Assembly: GCA_048498135.1 (NCBI GenBank)
Contig: JBEHYO010000083.1
Span: 1 to 15,640, forward strand
Direction: 5' to 3'
Source: Dokdonella_A sp937902695
GTDB taxonomy: Bacteria; Pseudomonadota; Gammaproteobacteria; Xanthomonadales; Rhodanobacteraceae
DNA: 15,640 nt
Positions 1 through 7,707 of this stretch are shown here, piece after piece. Under the pieces are notes generated by a model. The model ran no database searches. It worked only from the letters and a program-made list of their open reading frames with translations, and was not told where the DNA came from. A program made the translations under genes and the position numbers. Position 1 is the stretch's first letter, and each line of letters starts with the position of its first letter.

Positions 1-101
1 CGTCAACGCCGCGCGACGCGTCGCGCCGGCCCATGGCGCGCGGCGCGCGATTCTAGCATCGCGCCTGCGGCCGACCCGGCGCATCGCCGATGCCGAGCCG
101 G

Positions 102-107
102 TAGAAT
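102..107 (+). promoter_or_regulatory. Possible -10 hexamer of the tRNA-Arg promoter
   Basis: TAGAAT matches the sigma-70 -10 consensus at five of six positions and lies 10 bases before the mature tRNA 5' end. A G/C run follows it, as in the discriminators of stringently controlled stable-RNA promoters. No convincing -35 hexamer is visible at the right distance, so the call rests on position and the hexamer alone. Nothing else is recognisable in bases 1-117. Confidence 0.35.
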
Positions 108-117
108 CGGCCCCCGG

Positions 118-194
118 GGCCCCGTAGCTCAGCTGGATAGAGCGTCCCCCTCCTAAGGGGAAGGTCGCACGTTCGAATCGTGTCGGGGCCGCCA
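118..194 (+). tRNA. tRNA-Arg, anticodon CCU (reads AGG)
   Basis: A complete cloverleaf can be folded by eye. The acceptor stem is GGCCCCG (118-124) with CGGGGCC (184-190). The D stem is GCTC/GAGC (127-130/140-143). The anticodon stem is TCCCC/GGGGA (145-149/157-161) around loop CTCCTAA, giving anticodon CCT at 152-154. The T arm is GCACG-TTCGAAT-CGTGT (167-183). The discriminator base is G191 and CCA is encoded at 192-194. This is the minor arginine isoacceptor for AGG, a rare codon in genomes of this GC content. Confidence 0.97.
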
Positions 195-285
195 CGCTCC
201 CCTCCGGGTCGCGCCGGCCTTTCGGCATAGGCAAGCGACCGCGTCTCGTGCTTGACTGTCGCGATTCCCGACCTGGAGAAGCACC

Positions 286-2283
286 ATGCGCACCCTGTGG
301 GCATTGCTTTGCGTCTGCGTCGCCGCCGACGCCGCCGCGGCGTCGCCGCGCACCGATCAGATTCTGATTCAAGGCAACAAGCAGGGCTCGCAGTCGGTCG
401 CGACCGGGGCGGACGGCAGCGTCCGCGCCGAATATTCGTACAACGATCGCGGCCGGGGCGACCACATCGTCGCGACCTGGAAAGTCGACGCGGCCGGCAT
501 CCCGATCGAATACACGGGCACCGGCAACGACTACATGAAGGCGCCGGTCGAGGAACATTTCACGCTCGAAGACGGCAACGCGAGCTGGAAGAATCGCACC
601 GAAAACGGCGAGACGGTCGCGAAGGCACCGGCGTTCTACATCCCGGCGAACGCTCCGCCGGAGATGTTCGGCGTGCTGGCACGCGCGCTGCTGAAGGCGC
701 CGAACCACACGCTGGCGCTCTTGCCGGCCGGCGAGGCGCGCCTCGAAGCCGCCGGCAGCCTCAAGGCCGCGGGCGGCACGCGCACGCTGACCGAGTACCT
801 CATCACCGGACTCGGGTTCCAGCCGGCGTCGATCTGGCTCGACGCCGACGGGTCGACCGCCGGCATGGTGTCGAGCTGGTTCTCGGTCGTCCCGCCCGGC
901 ATCGAAGGCGACATCCCGGCCATGACCCAAGCGCAGGACAAGGCCGACAACGCGCGCTCGGCGCGGCTCGCGAAGGAGCTCGCGCACGTGCCCAGGGGCG
1001 ATCTCGTGATCAGGAACGCGCGCCTCTACGATCCGCGCGATCTCTCGGTCACCGACCACACCAGCGTCCTCGTGCGCGGCGAGCGCATCGTGCGCATCGC
1101 GCGCGACGGCGATCTCAAGGACGCCAAGGCCGATGCCGAAGTCATCGACGCCGGCGGCAAGTTCCTGATGCCGGGACTCTGGGACAACCACCAGCACTTC
1201 GGCGACGTCGACGGCATGCTCGATCTCGCCAACGGCGTGACGAGCGCCCGCGACATGGCGAACGACACCGACGGATTCCTCAAGCGTGTCGCCCGCTTCG
1301 ACGCGGGCAGCGAGATCGGTCCGCGCGTGCTGAAGGCCGGCATCATCGACGGCACCGGCGAGCTCGCCGGTCCGACCAAGATGCGCGCCGACACGGCCGA
1401 AGAGGCGCTCAAGGACGTCGACTGGTACGCCGACCACGGCTACGTGCAGATCAAGATCTACTCGTCCATGAAGCCCGAGCTCGTGCCGCTCATCGCCGAT
1501 CGCGCGCACGCGCGCGGCCTTCGCGTCAGCGGTCACGTGCCGGCGTTCATGTCGGCGAAGATGTTCGTCGAGGACGGCGCCGACGAGATCCAGCATCTCA
1601 ACTTCATCGAGCTAAATTTCCTCTATCCCGAGGTCAAGGAGACGCGCAACCGCGACCGCTTCATCAAGGTCGCCGAGCACGCGCGCGAGTTCACGCCGGA
1701 CAAGCCCGAAGTGCGCGAGTTCATCGCGTTCCTCAAGCAGCACCACACCGTGCTCGATCCGACGATGGGCGTCTTCGAAGGCCTGTTCGCCGGCGATCCC
1801 GCCAAGCCGACGCCGGGCCTCGAAGCCGTCGCGCCGCGCTTCCCGCCGCAGATCCGCCGCGAACTGCTCTCCGGCGCGCTCGACGTACCCAAGGGACAGG
1901 AAGACGCATACAAGGCCGCGTTCCCCTCGATGCTGAAACTCTTCAAGGCGCTCTACGACGCCGGCGTCACGATGATTCCCGGCACCGACGGCCTTTCCGG
2001 CTACATGCTCCATCACGAGCTCGAGCTCTATGCCGAGGCCGGCATTCCGCCCGCCGAAGTGTTGCGCATGGCCACGCTGACGCCGGCTCTCGTCATGGGC
2101 GTCGACAAGGACCGCGGCGTGATCCAGGCCGGCAAGCTCGCCGACATGGTGCTGGTCGACGGCGATCCGACGAAGAACATGTCGGACATCCGCAACGTGT
2201 CGACCGTGCTGAAGGGCGGCAATGTCTACGATCCGGCTGCGATCGAGAGCTCGCTCGGGATCCAGCCGCGTACGTCGCACTGA
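286..2283 (+). CDS. Exported metal-dependent amidohydrolase with extra N-terminal domain
   Basis: This 665-residue protein has three parts: a Sec-type signal peptide (about residues 1-20), a domain of about 210 residues I cannot name, and an amidohydrolase module starting near residue 238 (GDLVIRNARLYDP). The candidate metal ligands of the imidazolonepropionase/prolidase-like branch are all present: H302-Q-H304, K390 (probable carboxylated lysine), H417, H437 and D568. The C-terminal GKLADMVLVDGDP stretch is the usual return of the small beta domain. It probably hydrolyses an amide, dipeptide or cyclic amide in the periplasm; the substrate cannot be read from sequence. The start is supported by GGAGAA at 275-280, five bases before ATG, and by the signal peptide. 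The added N-terminal domain makes it much longer than the usual 400-450 residues. No partner gene is evident; the gene follows the tRNA by 91 bases. Confidence 0.88.
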   Translation: MRTLWALLCVCVAADAAAASPRTDQILIQGNKQGSQSVATGADGSVRAEYSYNDRGRGDHIVATWKVDAAGIPIEYTGTGNDYMKAPVEEHFTLEDGNASWKNRTENGETVAKAPAFYIPANAPPEMFGVLARALLKAPNHTLALLPAGEARLEAAGSLKAAGGTRTLTEYLITGLGFQPASIWLDADGSTAGMVSSWFSVVPPGIEGDIPAMTQAQDKADNARSARLAKELAHVPRGDLVIRNARLYDPRDLSVTDHTSVLVRGERIVRIARDGDLKDAKADAEVIDAGGKFLMPGLWDNHQHFGDVDGMLDLANGVTSARDMANDTDGFLKRVARFDAGSEIGPRVLKAGIIDGTGELAGPTKMRADTAEEALKDVDWYADHGYVQIKIYSSMKPELVPLIADRAHARGLRVSGHVPAFMSAKMFVEDGADEIQHLNFIELNFLYPEVKETRNRDRFIKVAEHAREFTPDKPEVREFIAFLKQHHTVLDPTMGVFEGLFAGDPAKPTPGLEAVAPRFPPQIRRELLSGALDVPKGQEDAYKAAFPSMLKLFKALYDAGVTMIPGTDGLSGYMLHHELELYAEAGIPPAEVLRMATLTPALVMGVDKDRGVIQAGKLADMVLVDGDPTKNMSDIRNVSTVLKGGNVYDPAAIESSLGIQPRTSH

Positions 2284-2509
2284 TGCGCAAGGCGCGCGCC
2301 CGGCTTCGCCCGACATCGACGCGTGCGAGGCGCCGGGGAAGCTGCCGGACGCACTCTTCGCAACGGATTCGACTCGCCGCTCGCCTCGTCCCTGGATATC
2401 TCACGCATCGGCGCAATGGTTCCGGCGCGCGCGCCCCGAATGGTCATGGCGGAGGCCGCGCACGCGGACTAGCGTCATCGCCACTCAATGTGTTCGCGAG
2501 GCGATCGAC

Positions 2510-3100
2510 ATGCGGCGTTCGATGCGTGCTGCCCTTTTCCTGACCATGCTGCTCGGGACGGCGGATGTTTTCGCCGACGCGCATGCGCCCGCGAAACCCG
2601 AAGCGGCGGCGCACGACGGCCGCCACGACTTCGACTTCGAGTTCGGCGACTGGACGATGCGGCTCTCGCGCCGCATGAAGCCGCTGACCGGCTCGAACAC
2701 GTGGGTGCAGTACCAGGGCTCGTCGATCGTGCGCAAGGTCTGGAACGGTGCCGCGAATCTCGGCGAGATCGAGCTCGACGGTCCAGGCGGCCACATCGAA
2801 GGCCTGACGCTGCGCGTCTACAACCCCGAAGCGAAGCAGTGGAGCGTGCATTTCGCGAACAGCGCGAGCGGCGTGCTCGGCGAGGCCATGGTCGGCGGCT
2901 TTCGCGACGGACGCGGCGAGTTCTACGATCGGGAAACGTACGACGGCCGCGCGATCTTCGTGCGTTTCGTCTTCTCGGACATCACGCCGGCGTCGTTCAA
3001 GTTCGAGCAGGCGTTCTCCGACGATGGCGGCAAGACCTGGGAAGCGAACTGGGTCTCGACCTTCACGCGCGTCGGGCCGAAGTCCTCGCCCGCCACGTAG
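2510..3100 (+). CDS. Exported DUF1579-like protein of unknown function
   Basis: This 196-residue protein starts with a signal peptide (MRRSMRAALFLTMLLGTADVFADA, stated here as residues 1-24). The mature part opens with the HDFDFEFGDW block typical of DUF1579-like proteins, then alternates short hydrophobic strands and polar turns. It has a conserved-looking FRDGRGEFYDRE segment and a C-terminal FSDDGGKTWEANW motif, as expected of a small lipocalin-like beta barrel. No catalytic residues are recognisable. The open frame extends upstream to 2222, but ATG at 2510 is chosen because GAGG (2498-2501) lies eight bases before it and the signal peptide begins there; M5 at 2522 is an alternative. The 226 bases upstream (2284-2509) hold no recognised feature. 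A ligand-binding or hydrolase-accessory role is only a guess. Confidence 0.8.
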   Translation: MRRSMRAALFLTMLLGTADVFADAHAPAKPEAAAHDGRHDFDFEFGDWTMRLSRRMKPLTGSNTWVQYQGSSIVRKVWNGAANLGEIELDGPGGHIEGLTLRVYNPEAKQWSVHFANSASGVLGEAMVGGFRDGRGEFYDRETYDGRAIFVRFVFSDITPASFKFEQAFSDDGGKTWEANWVSTFTRVGPKSSPAT

Positions 3101-3141
3101 CGGCCTTGCGCCGGTGTCGTCGCGGCTCCATGTAGCACCGC

Positions 3142-3972
<831 letters not shown>

Positions 3973-3980
3973 CCCACTTG

Positions 3981-4057
3981 TCGTCCCCGGGGACCCAGCG
4001 CCTGCGGCTGGCTTAAGGCCATTCGCAGGCACTGGGTCCCCGCTTCCGCGGGGACGA
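3981..4057. repeat. REP-like composite inverted repeat
   Basis: Left arm 3981-4004 and right arm 4026-4057 are inverted copies of one motif that begins TCGTCCCCG and ends CCAGNGCCTG. The right arm itself folds as an 8-bp stem with a TTCC loop (4036-4055). The left arm lacks the matching eight internal bases. Between the arms TGGC/GCCA (4009-4012/4018-4021) can form a small inner stem. The form fits intergenic REP/BIME-type palindromes scattered in proteobacterial genomes. It may also stop or stabilise transcripts of the dioxygenase gene, but no T-tract follows it. Confidence 0.8.
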
Positions 4058-4068
4058 CGGAATGGGGC

Positions 4069-4077
4069 TGCTACAAT
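4069..4077 (+). promoter_or_regulatory. Possible extended -10 promoter for the aldehyde dehydrogenase gene
   Basis: TG-C-TACAAT fits the extended -10 form TGnTATAAT, with the hexamer at 4072-4077. Transcription would begin near 4084, leaving a leader of about 40 bases with GGAG at 4115-4118 before ATG 4125. No good -35 is present; that position falls inside the REP-like hairpin. This site is part of the argument against the longer open frame starting at 4062. Confidence 0.45.
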
Positions 4078-4124
4078 CGACCTCTTTCGCGCCGCTCGGC
4101 GCGTCGTTATTTCCGGAGTCGCAA

Positions 4125-5660
4125 ATGTCCGCCCCGATGCTGAAGGCGCTCGGCCTTTCCAGAACCAATTCCGGCACGTACCTCGGCAACGGCGAATGGT
4201 CGAAAACGACCGACGCCGGCGTGCTGCAGGCGATCAACCCGAGCACCGACGAGGTGATCGGCGAGGTCTACGCATCGAGCGCGAGCGACTACGAGACGAT
4301 CGTCAAGCGCGCGCTGGCCGCGTTCGAAATCTGGCGCAAGACGCCGGCGCCGCGCCGCGGCGAAGCGGTGCGCCTGTGCGGCGACGCGCTGCGCAGGCAC
4401 AAGGATGCGCTCGGCTCGCTGGTCGCGCTCGAGATGGGCAAGATCAAGCCCGAAGGCGACGGCGAAGTGCAGGAGATGATCGACATCGCCGACTTCGCGG
4501 TGGGCCAGAGCCGCATGCTGTACGGCCTCTCGATGCACTCCGAGCGCCCGGGCCATCGCATGTACGAGCAATGGCATCCGATCGGACTCGTCGGCATCAT
4601 CTCGGCGTTCAATTTCCCGGTCGCGGTGTGGGCGTGGAATGCGCTGATCGCGGCGGTCTGCGGCGACATCTCGATCTGGAAGCCTTCTCCGAAGGTGCCG
4701 CTGTCGGCGATCGCGACGATGAAGATCTGCAACGACGCACTGAAGGACGGCGGTTTCCCCGATCTCTTCTTCCTGTTCAACGACGGCGGCACCGAGCTTG
4801 CGCAGACGTTCGTCGACGACCACCGCATTCCGCTGATCAGCTTCACCGGCTCGACGAAGGTCGGCCGCATGGTCGGCGAGCGCGTCGCCCGGCGCATGGG
4901 CCGCTCGCTGCTCGAGCTCGGCGGCAACAACGCGATCATCGTCGACGAGAGCGCCGACCTGAAGCTCGCGATCCCGGCGATCGTGTTCGGCGCGGTCGGC
5001 ACGGCGGGCCAGCGCTGCACGACGACGCGCCGCCTGTTCGTCCACGAATCGATCTTCGACGACGTGCTCGGCAAGCTCGAGAAGGCCTACAAGCAGGTCG
5101 AGGCCAAGATCGGCGATCCGACGCTCGCGACGACGCTGATGGGTCCTCTCAACAGCAAGGCGGCCGTCGATCAATACACGGCCGCGGTCGACAGGGCGAA
5201 ATCGAGCGGCGGCAGGATCGTCACCGGCGGCAAGGCGCTCGCCGATCGCGCCGGCAATTTCGTGCTGCCGACGATCGTGACCGGCCTCAGGAACTCCGAC
5301 GACGTCGTGCAGACGGAAACGTTCGCGCCGATCCTCTACGTGATGCCGTTCAAGTCGATCGACGATGCGATCGATCAGCAGAACGGCGTTCCGCAGGGCC
5401 TCTCCTCGGCGATCTTCACGCAGAACCTCAAGGCGGCCGAGCACTATCTCTCGGCGGCGGGCTCCGATTGCGGCATCGCGAACGTCAACATCGGCACCTC
5501 GGGCGCCGAGATCGGCGGCGCGTTCGGCGGCGAGAAGGAAACCGGCGGCGGACGCGAATCGGGCTCCGATGCATGGCGCGCCTACATGCGCCGGCAGACG
5601 AACACGATCAACTACTCCGACGCGCTGCCGCTCGCGCAGGGCATCAAGTTCGAGTTCTGA
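4125..5660 (+). CDS. amaB: ALDH7-family aldehyde dehydrogenase, piperideine-6-carboxylate (aminoadipate semialdehyde) dehydrogenase type
   Basis: This 511-residue protein is a full-length NAD(P)-dependent aldehyde dehydrogenase. It has the FNFPVAVWAWN segment, E264 in LELGGNN (general base) and catalytic C298 in GTAGQRCTTTRR. The tail SGAEIGGAFGGEKETGGG followed by RESGSDAWRAYMRRQTNTINYS is diagnostic of the antiquitin/ALDH7 group. These enzymes oxidise alpha-aminoadipate semialdehyde, in equilibrium with piperideine-6-carboxylate, to alpha-aminoadipate in lysine catabolism; the exact substrate here is inferred from family. It is probably a cytosolic tetramer. The start at 4125 is preferred over 4062 because GGAG (4115-4118) precedes it and the usual family N-terminus follows. 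No other lysine-degradation gene is adjacent. The methyltransferase gene follows after 28 bases and may be cotranscribed. Confidence 0.92.
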   Translation: MSAPMLKALGLSRTNSGTYLGNGEWSKTTDAGVLQAINPSTDEVIGEVYASSASDYETIVKRALAAFEIWRKTPAPRRGEAVRLCGDALRRHKDALGSLVALEMGKIKPEGDGEVQEMIDIADFAVGQSRMLYGLSMHSERPGHRMYEQWHPIGLVGIISAFNFPVAVWAWNALIAAVCGDISIWKPSPKVPLSAIATMKICNDALKDGGFPDLFFLFNDGGTELAQTFVDDHRIPLISFTGSTKVGRMVGERVARRMGRSLLELGGNNAIIVDESADLKLAIPAIVFGAVGTAGQRCTTTRRLFVHESIFDDVLGKLEKAYKQVEAKIGDPTLATTLMGPLNSKAAVDQYTAAVDRAKSSGGRIVTGGKALADRAGNFVLPTIVTGLRNSDDVVQTETFAPILYVMPFKSIDDAIDQQNGVPQGLSSAIFTQNLKAAEHYLSAAGSDCGIANVNIGTSGAEIGGAFGGEKETGGGRESGSDAWRAYMRRQTNTINYSDALPLAQGIKFEF

Positions 5661-5688
5661 GCCGGCGCGCCCGCGAACGGATCCGATC

Positions 5689-6618
5689 GTGACGCTTCGC
5701 GAACGGCTGCGGCTCATCGTCGACGCGCTGCGCGGCCGCAAGCCGCAGCCCGTCATCGTCTACCGCGATCCGCCGCCGGAAATCCGCGCGGCGCATCCGG
5801 GCGGCCATTTCTATTCGCCGGTCGTCGATCCCGCGGATGCGACGGCCCATGCCGGGCGCATCTGGCCCGAGCCGCCCGCCCCGGTCGGCGGAATCGATTT
5901 CGACGACGCCTCGCACCGCCACGTGCTGGAGACGCTGTTCCCGCGCTTCTATCCCGAGTTCGACTATGCCGAGGACGGCGCGCCCGACGAAGAGCTCGCG
6001 GCGTATTACATCGGCAATTCGCAATTCAGCTGGCTCGATGCGCGCGCGCTGTTCGTGCTGCTGCGCGCGTGGCGGCCCGCGCGCATCATCGAAGTCGGCT
6101 CGGGCTACTCGACGCTGCTGATGGCCGACGTCGCGCACCGCTTCCTCGACGGCACCGTGCGGATCACTGCGATCGAGCCGTATCCCCGTCCGTTTCTCGC
6201 CAGGATCGGCGTCGAGCTGATCCAGGCCAGGGTGCAGGACGTGCCGGCGGCGGCGTTCGACGCGCTCGGGCGCGGCGACGTGCTTTTCATCGATTCATCG
6301 CACGTCGCAAAGACCGGCAGCGACGTCAACCACCTCTTCTTCGAAATCCTGCCGCGGCTCAAGCCCGGCGTGCGCATCCACGTGCACGACATATTCCTGC
6401 CGGCCGAATACCCGAAGGAATGGGTCCTCGGCGAGAACCGCAGCTGGAACGAGCAGTACGTGCTGCGCGCGCTGCTGATGGACAGCGCGCGCTACCGCGT
6501 CGTGTTCGGCTCGGCGAACGCGTATTACCGGCATCGCGAGGCCGTCACGCGCGCGCTCGGCCTTGCGCCCGGCGTCGCCTACGGCGGCGGCAGCCTCTGG
6601 TTCGAGGTCGTCGGCTGA
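5689..6618 (+). CDS. Class I SAM-dependent methyltransferase
   Basis: From GTG 5689 this is 309 residues. The Rossmann-fold landmarks are motif I E135-VGSG (IIEVGSGYSTLL), the acidic end of strand 2 at E163 (ITAIEPYP), and the DVLFIDSSH segment (D202, H205) typical of methyltransferase-24-like families. About 120 residues precede motif I, including a GGHFYSPVVDP block that I associate with a small-molecule or glycan-type methyltransferase subgroup. The acceptor cannot be named. There is no signal peptide. The open frame continues upstream to 5365 inside the dehydrogenase gene, but that part is arginine/serine-rich out-of-frame translation. No strong Shine-Dalgarno sequence marks the start, so it could shift by some codons. 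The gene lies 28 bases downstream of the dehydrogenase gene. Confidence 0.85.
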   Translation: MTLRERLRLIVDALRGRKPQPVIVYRDPPPEIRAAHPGGHFYSPVVDPADATAHAGRIWPEPPAPVGGIDFDDASHRHVLETLFPRFYPEFDYAEDGAPDEELAAYYIGNSQFSWLDARALFVLLRAWRPARIIEVGSGYSTLLMADVAHRFLDGTVRITAIEPYPRPFLARIGVELIQARVQDVPAAAFDALGRGDVLFIDSSHVAKTGSDVNHLFFEILPRLKPGVRIHVHDIFLPAEYPKEWVLGENRSWNEQYVLRALLMDSARYRVVFGSANAYYRHREAVTRALGLAPGVAYGGGSLWFEVVG

Positions 6619-6652
6619 CGCTGATAGGTTTCGGCGCGCCGCTCCGTTCTAG

Positions 6653-6693
6653 GCAGCATCCCCCGCGTTCCGCGGACCGACCGAGGATGCTGC
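6653..6693 (+). promoter_or_regulatory. Inverted repeat enclosing the ribosome-binding site of the cytochrome c gene
   Basis: GCAGCATCC (6653-6661) is perfectly complementary to GGATGCTGC (6685-6693), which ends one base before the ATG at 6695. The right arm contains part of the Shine-Dalgarno GAGGA (6683-6687). Inside the loop CCGCG-TTC-CGCGG (6663-6675) forms a second stem. If folded in mRNA, the structure would hide the ribosome-binding site. It could instead be a DNA operator; the sequence does not separate these. Confidence 0.5.
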
Positions 6694-6694
6694 G

Positions 6695-7210
6695 ATGTCG
6701 AAGACACTGATGACCGCACTGCTGCTCGCGGGCGCGTTCGGCGCGCTCGCGGCATTCGCCGCCGGCAAGACGGCGGCCGACAACTCCGATGCCCGTCTCG
6801 TCGCGCGCGGCCGTTATCTCGTCATGCTCGGCGGCTGCAACGACTGCCACACGCCGGGCTTCGCGCTCGCGGCCGGCAACGTGTCCGAGACGCAATGGCT
6901 GACCGGCGATCGTCTCGGCTGGCAGGGCGACTGGGGCACGACGTATCCGCCGAACCTGCGCCTGCGCATCAACGCGATGGATCTCGCGACGTGGAAAGCA
7001 TTCGCGAAGAATCTAAGGACGCGCCCGCCGATGCCGTACTGGGCCATCAACGCGATGAGCGATGACGACCTCGAAGCGCTCTGGGCCTACGTGCATTCGC
7101 TCGGTCGCGCCGGCGAGCCGGCGCCGGCGGCATTGCCGCCGGGCGTCGCGCCGAAGGGTCCGGCGGTGACGTTCCCCGCCGCGCCGCCGACAGCCGTCGC
7201 CGGGAAATAG
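6695..7210 (+). CDS. Exported monohaem cytochrome c
   Basis: The product has 171 residues with a signal peptide (about 1-23, cleavage near AFA-AG). A single haem c attachment motif, C48-N-D-C51-H52, is followed by TPGF. M113 in RPPMPYW is the likely sixth ligand, and the fold ends with the C-terminal helix SDDDLEALWAYVHSLG. A short proline/alanine-rich tail follows. It should be a periplasmic electron carrier, possibly serving a dehydrogenase or terminal oxidase encoded elsewhere; nothing next to it identifies the partner. The start is set by GAGGA (6683-6687) and the signal peptide. A hairpin encloses that ribosome-binding site, and another hairpin (7219-7242) follows the stop codon. Confidence 0.9.
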   Translation: MSKTLMTALLLAGAFGALAAFAAGKTAADNSDARLVARGRYLVMLGGCNDCHTPGFALAAGNVSETQWLTGDRLGWQGDWGTTYPPNLRLRINAMDLATWKAFAKNLRTRPPMPYWAINAMSDDDLEALWAYVHSLGRAGEPAPAALPPGVAPKGPAVTFPAAPPTAVAGK

Positions 7211-7218
7211 CACCGTTC

Positions 7219-7242
7219 CCCCTCTGCCATGCGGCAGAGGGG
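7219..7242 (+). terminator. 10-bp hairpin after the cytochrome c gene, possible terminator and repeat fragment
   Basis: CCCCTCTGCC (7219-7228) pairs perfectly with GGCAGAGGGG (7233-7242) over a four-base loop, starting eight bases after the stop codon. The run after it is AAAA rather than T, so intrinsic termination on the plus strand is doubtful. Its edges (CCCCTCT, AGAGGGGAAAA) match single hairpins of the larger composite repeats at 9799-9933 and 14412-14539, so it may be a solitary or decayed unit of that family. Confidence 0.5.
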
Positions 7243-7285
7243 AAAATGCGGCTATGCTTTCGCGGTCCTCCCGGCATATCGACCG

Positions 7286-7573
7286 ATGAACAGCATCGCC
7301 CCACGCACCAGCGGCACCGCGATCGCGAGCCTCGTGTTCGGCGTCCTTTCGTGGTGCGTGCTTCCGTTCATCGGCGCGATCCTCGCCGTCATCCTCGGCC
7401 ACAGCGCGCGCAACGAGATCCGCCGCGCGCCGCCGGGGACGATCGAAGGCGACGGGCTCGCCCTCGCGGGGCTGATCCTCGGCTGGGCGCATCTCGCGCT
7501 CTTCATCGCCGCCATCCTGTTCGTGTTCTTCTTCCTCGGCGGTCTCGCGTTCCTCGCGCATCTCGTCCATTGA
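7286..7573 (+). CDS. Small DUF4190 membrane protein
   Basis: This 95-residue protein has two hydrophobic spans (about 11-37 and 58-93) separated by the loop GHSARNEIRRAPPGTIEGDGLALAG (residues 38-62). That loop and the following LILGW are the DUF4190 signature. It is expected in the inner membrane; the family function is unknown. The start is ATG 7286, because the frame upstream to 7229 reads through the hairpin after the cytochrome gene. No clear Shine-Dalgarno sequence is visible. Its TGA stop overlaps a possible TTG start of a 45-codon frame that itself overlaps pyrD, so it may belong to one transcript with pyrD and murB. Confidence 0.78.
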   Translation: MNSIAPRTSGTAIASLVFGVLSWCVLPFIGAILAVILGHSARNEIRRAPPGTIEGDGLALAGLILGWAHLALFIAAILFVFFFLGGLAFLAHLVH

Positions 7574-7707
7574 GCACGACAGGTTCCTGCGATCCCGCGG
7601 AGCGCTTCTCCGATCGCGTTCGCACGCTGTTCGAGCGTGCTGCCGGCAACGGCCGCGTCACGATGCTCTACGATACACACGTCTATCCCGGCCGCCTCGA
7701 TTCGTGA
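7570..7707 (+). CDS. Candidate small gene between the DUF4190 gene and pyrD
   Basis: A 45-codon frame begins with TTG at 7570-7572, overlapping the upstream stop as TTGA. It ends with TGA at 7705-7707, overlapping the pyrD ATG as TGATG. The translated composition is protein-like (DPAERFSDRVRTLFERAAGN, ending YDTHVYPGRLDS), unlike the arginine-rich translations of the non-coding frames nearby. About three quarters of its codons end in G or C, close to its neighbours. I recognise no family, and there is no membrane segment or metal motif. Weak points are the TTG start, no obvious ribosome-binding site and the short length. It could instead be intergenic sequence open by chance, or a translational-coupling leader for pyrD. 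Confidence 0.4.
   Translation: MSTTGSCDPAERFSDRVRTLFERAAGNGRVTMLYDTHVYPGRLDS

Noticed and set aside
118..194. tRNA-Arg as an integration site for a genomic island
   Set aside because: tRNA 3' ends are common attachment sites, but I saw no second copy of the tRNA end, no integrase and no shift to foreign-looking genes in the window.
252..257. TTGACT as the -35 element of an amidohydrolase promoter
   Set aside because: No -10-like hexamer lies at the right distance; that position is occupied by the GGAGAA ribosome-binding site.
252..2543. 763-codon open frame on the plus strand overlapping the amidohydrolase gene
   Set aside because: Its translation is dominated by arginine with no domain motif. 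It is an out-of-frame reading of a GC-rich gene whose correct frame has a signal peptide and all metal ligands.
4062..4124. 21-residue upstream extension of the aldehyde dehydrogenase
   Set aside because: It overlaps the likely -10 promoter element and lacks a ribosome-binding site. ATG 4125 has GGAG at a good distance.
4107..5756. 549-codon antisense frame opposite the aldehyde dehydrogenase gene
   Set aside because: Long antisense frames arise automatically opposite high-GC3 genes. The composition is Arg/Ala/Leu/Asp-rich without recognisable motifs and has no start signals.
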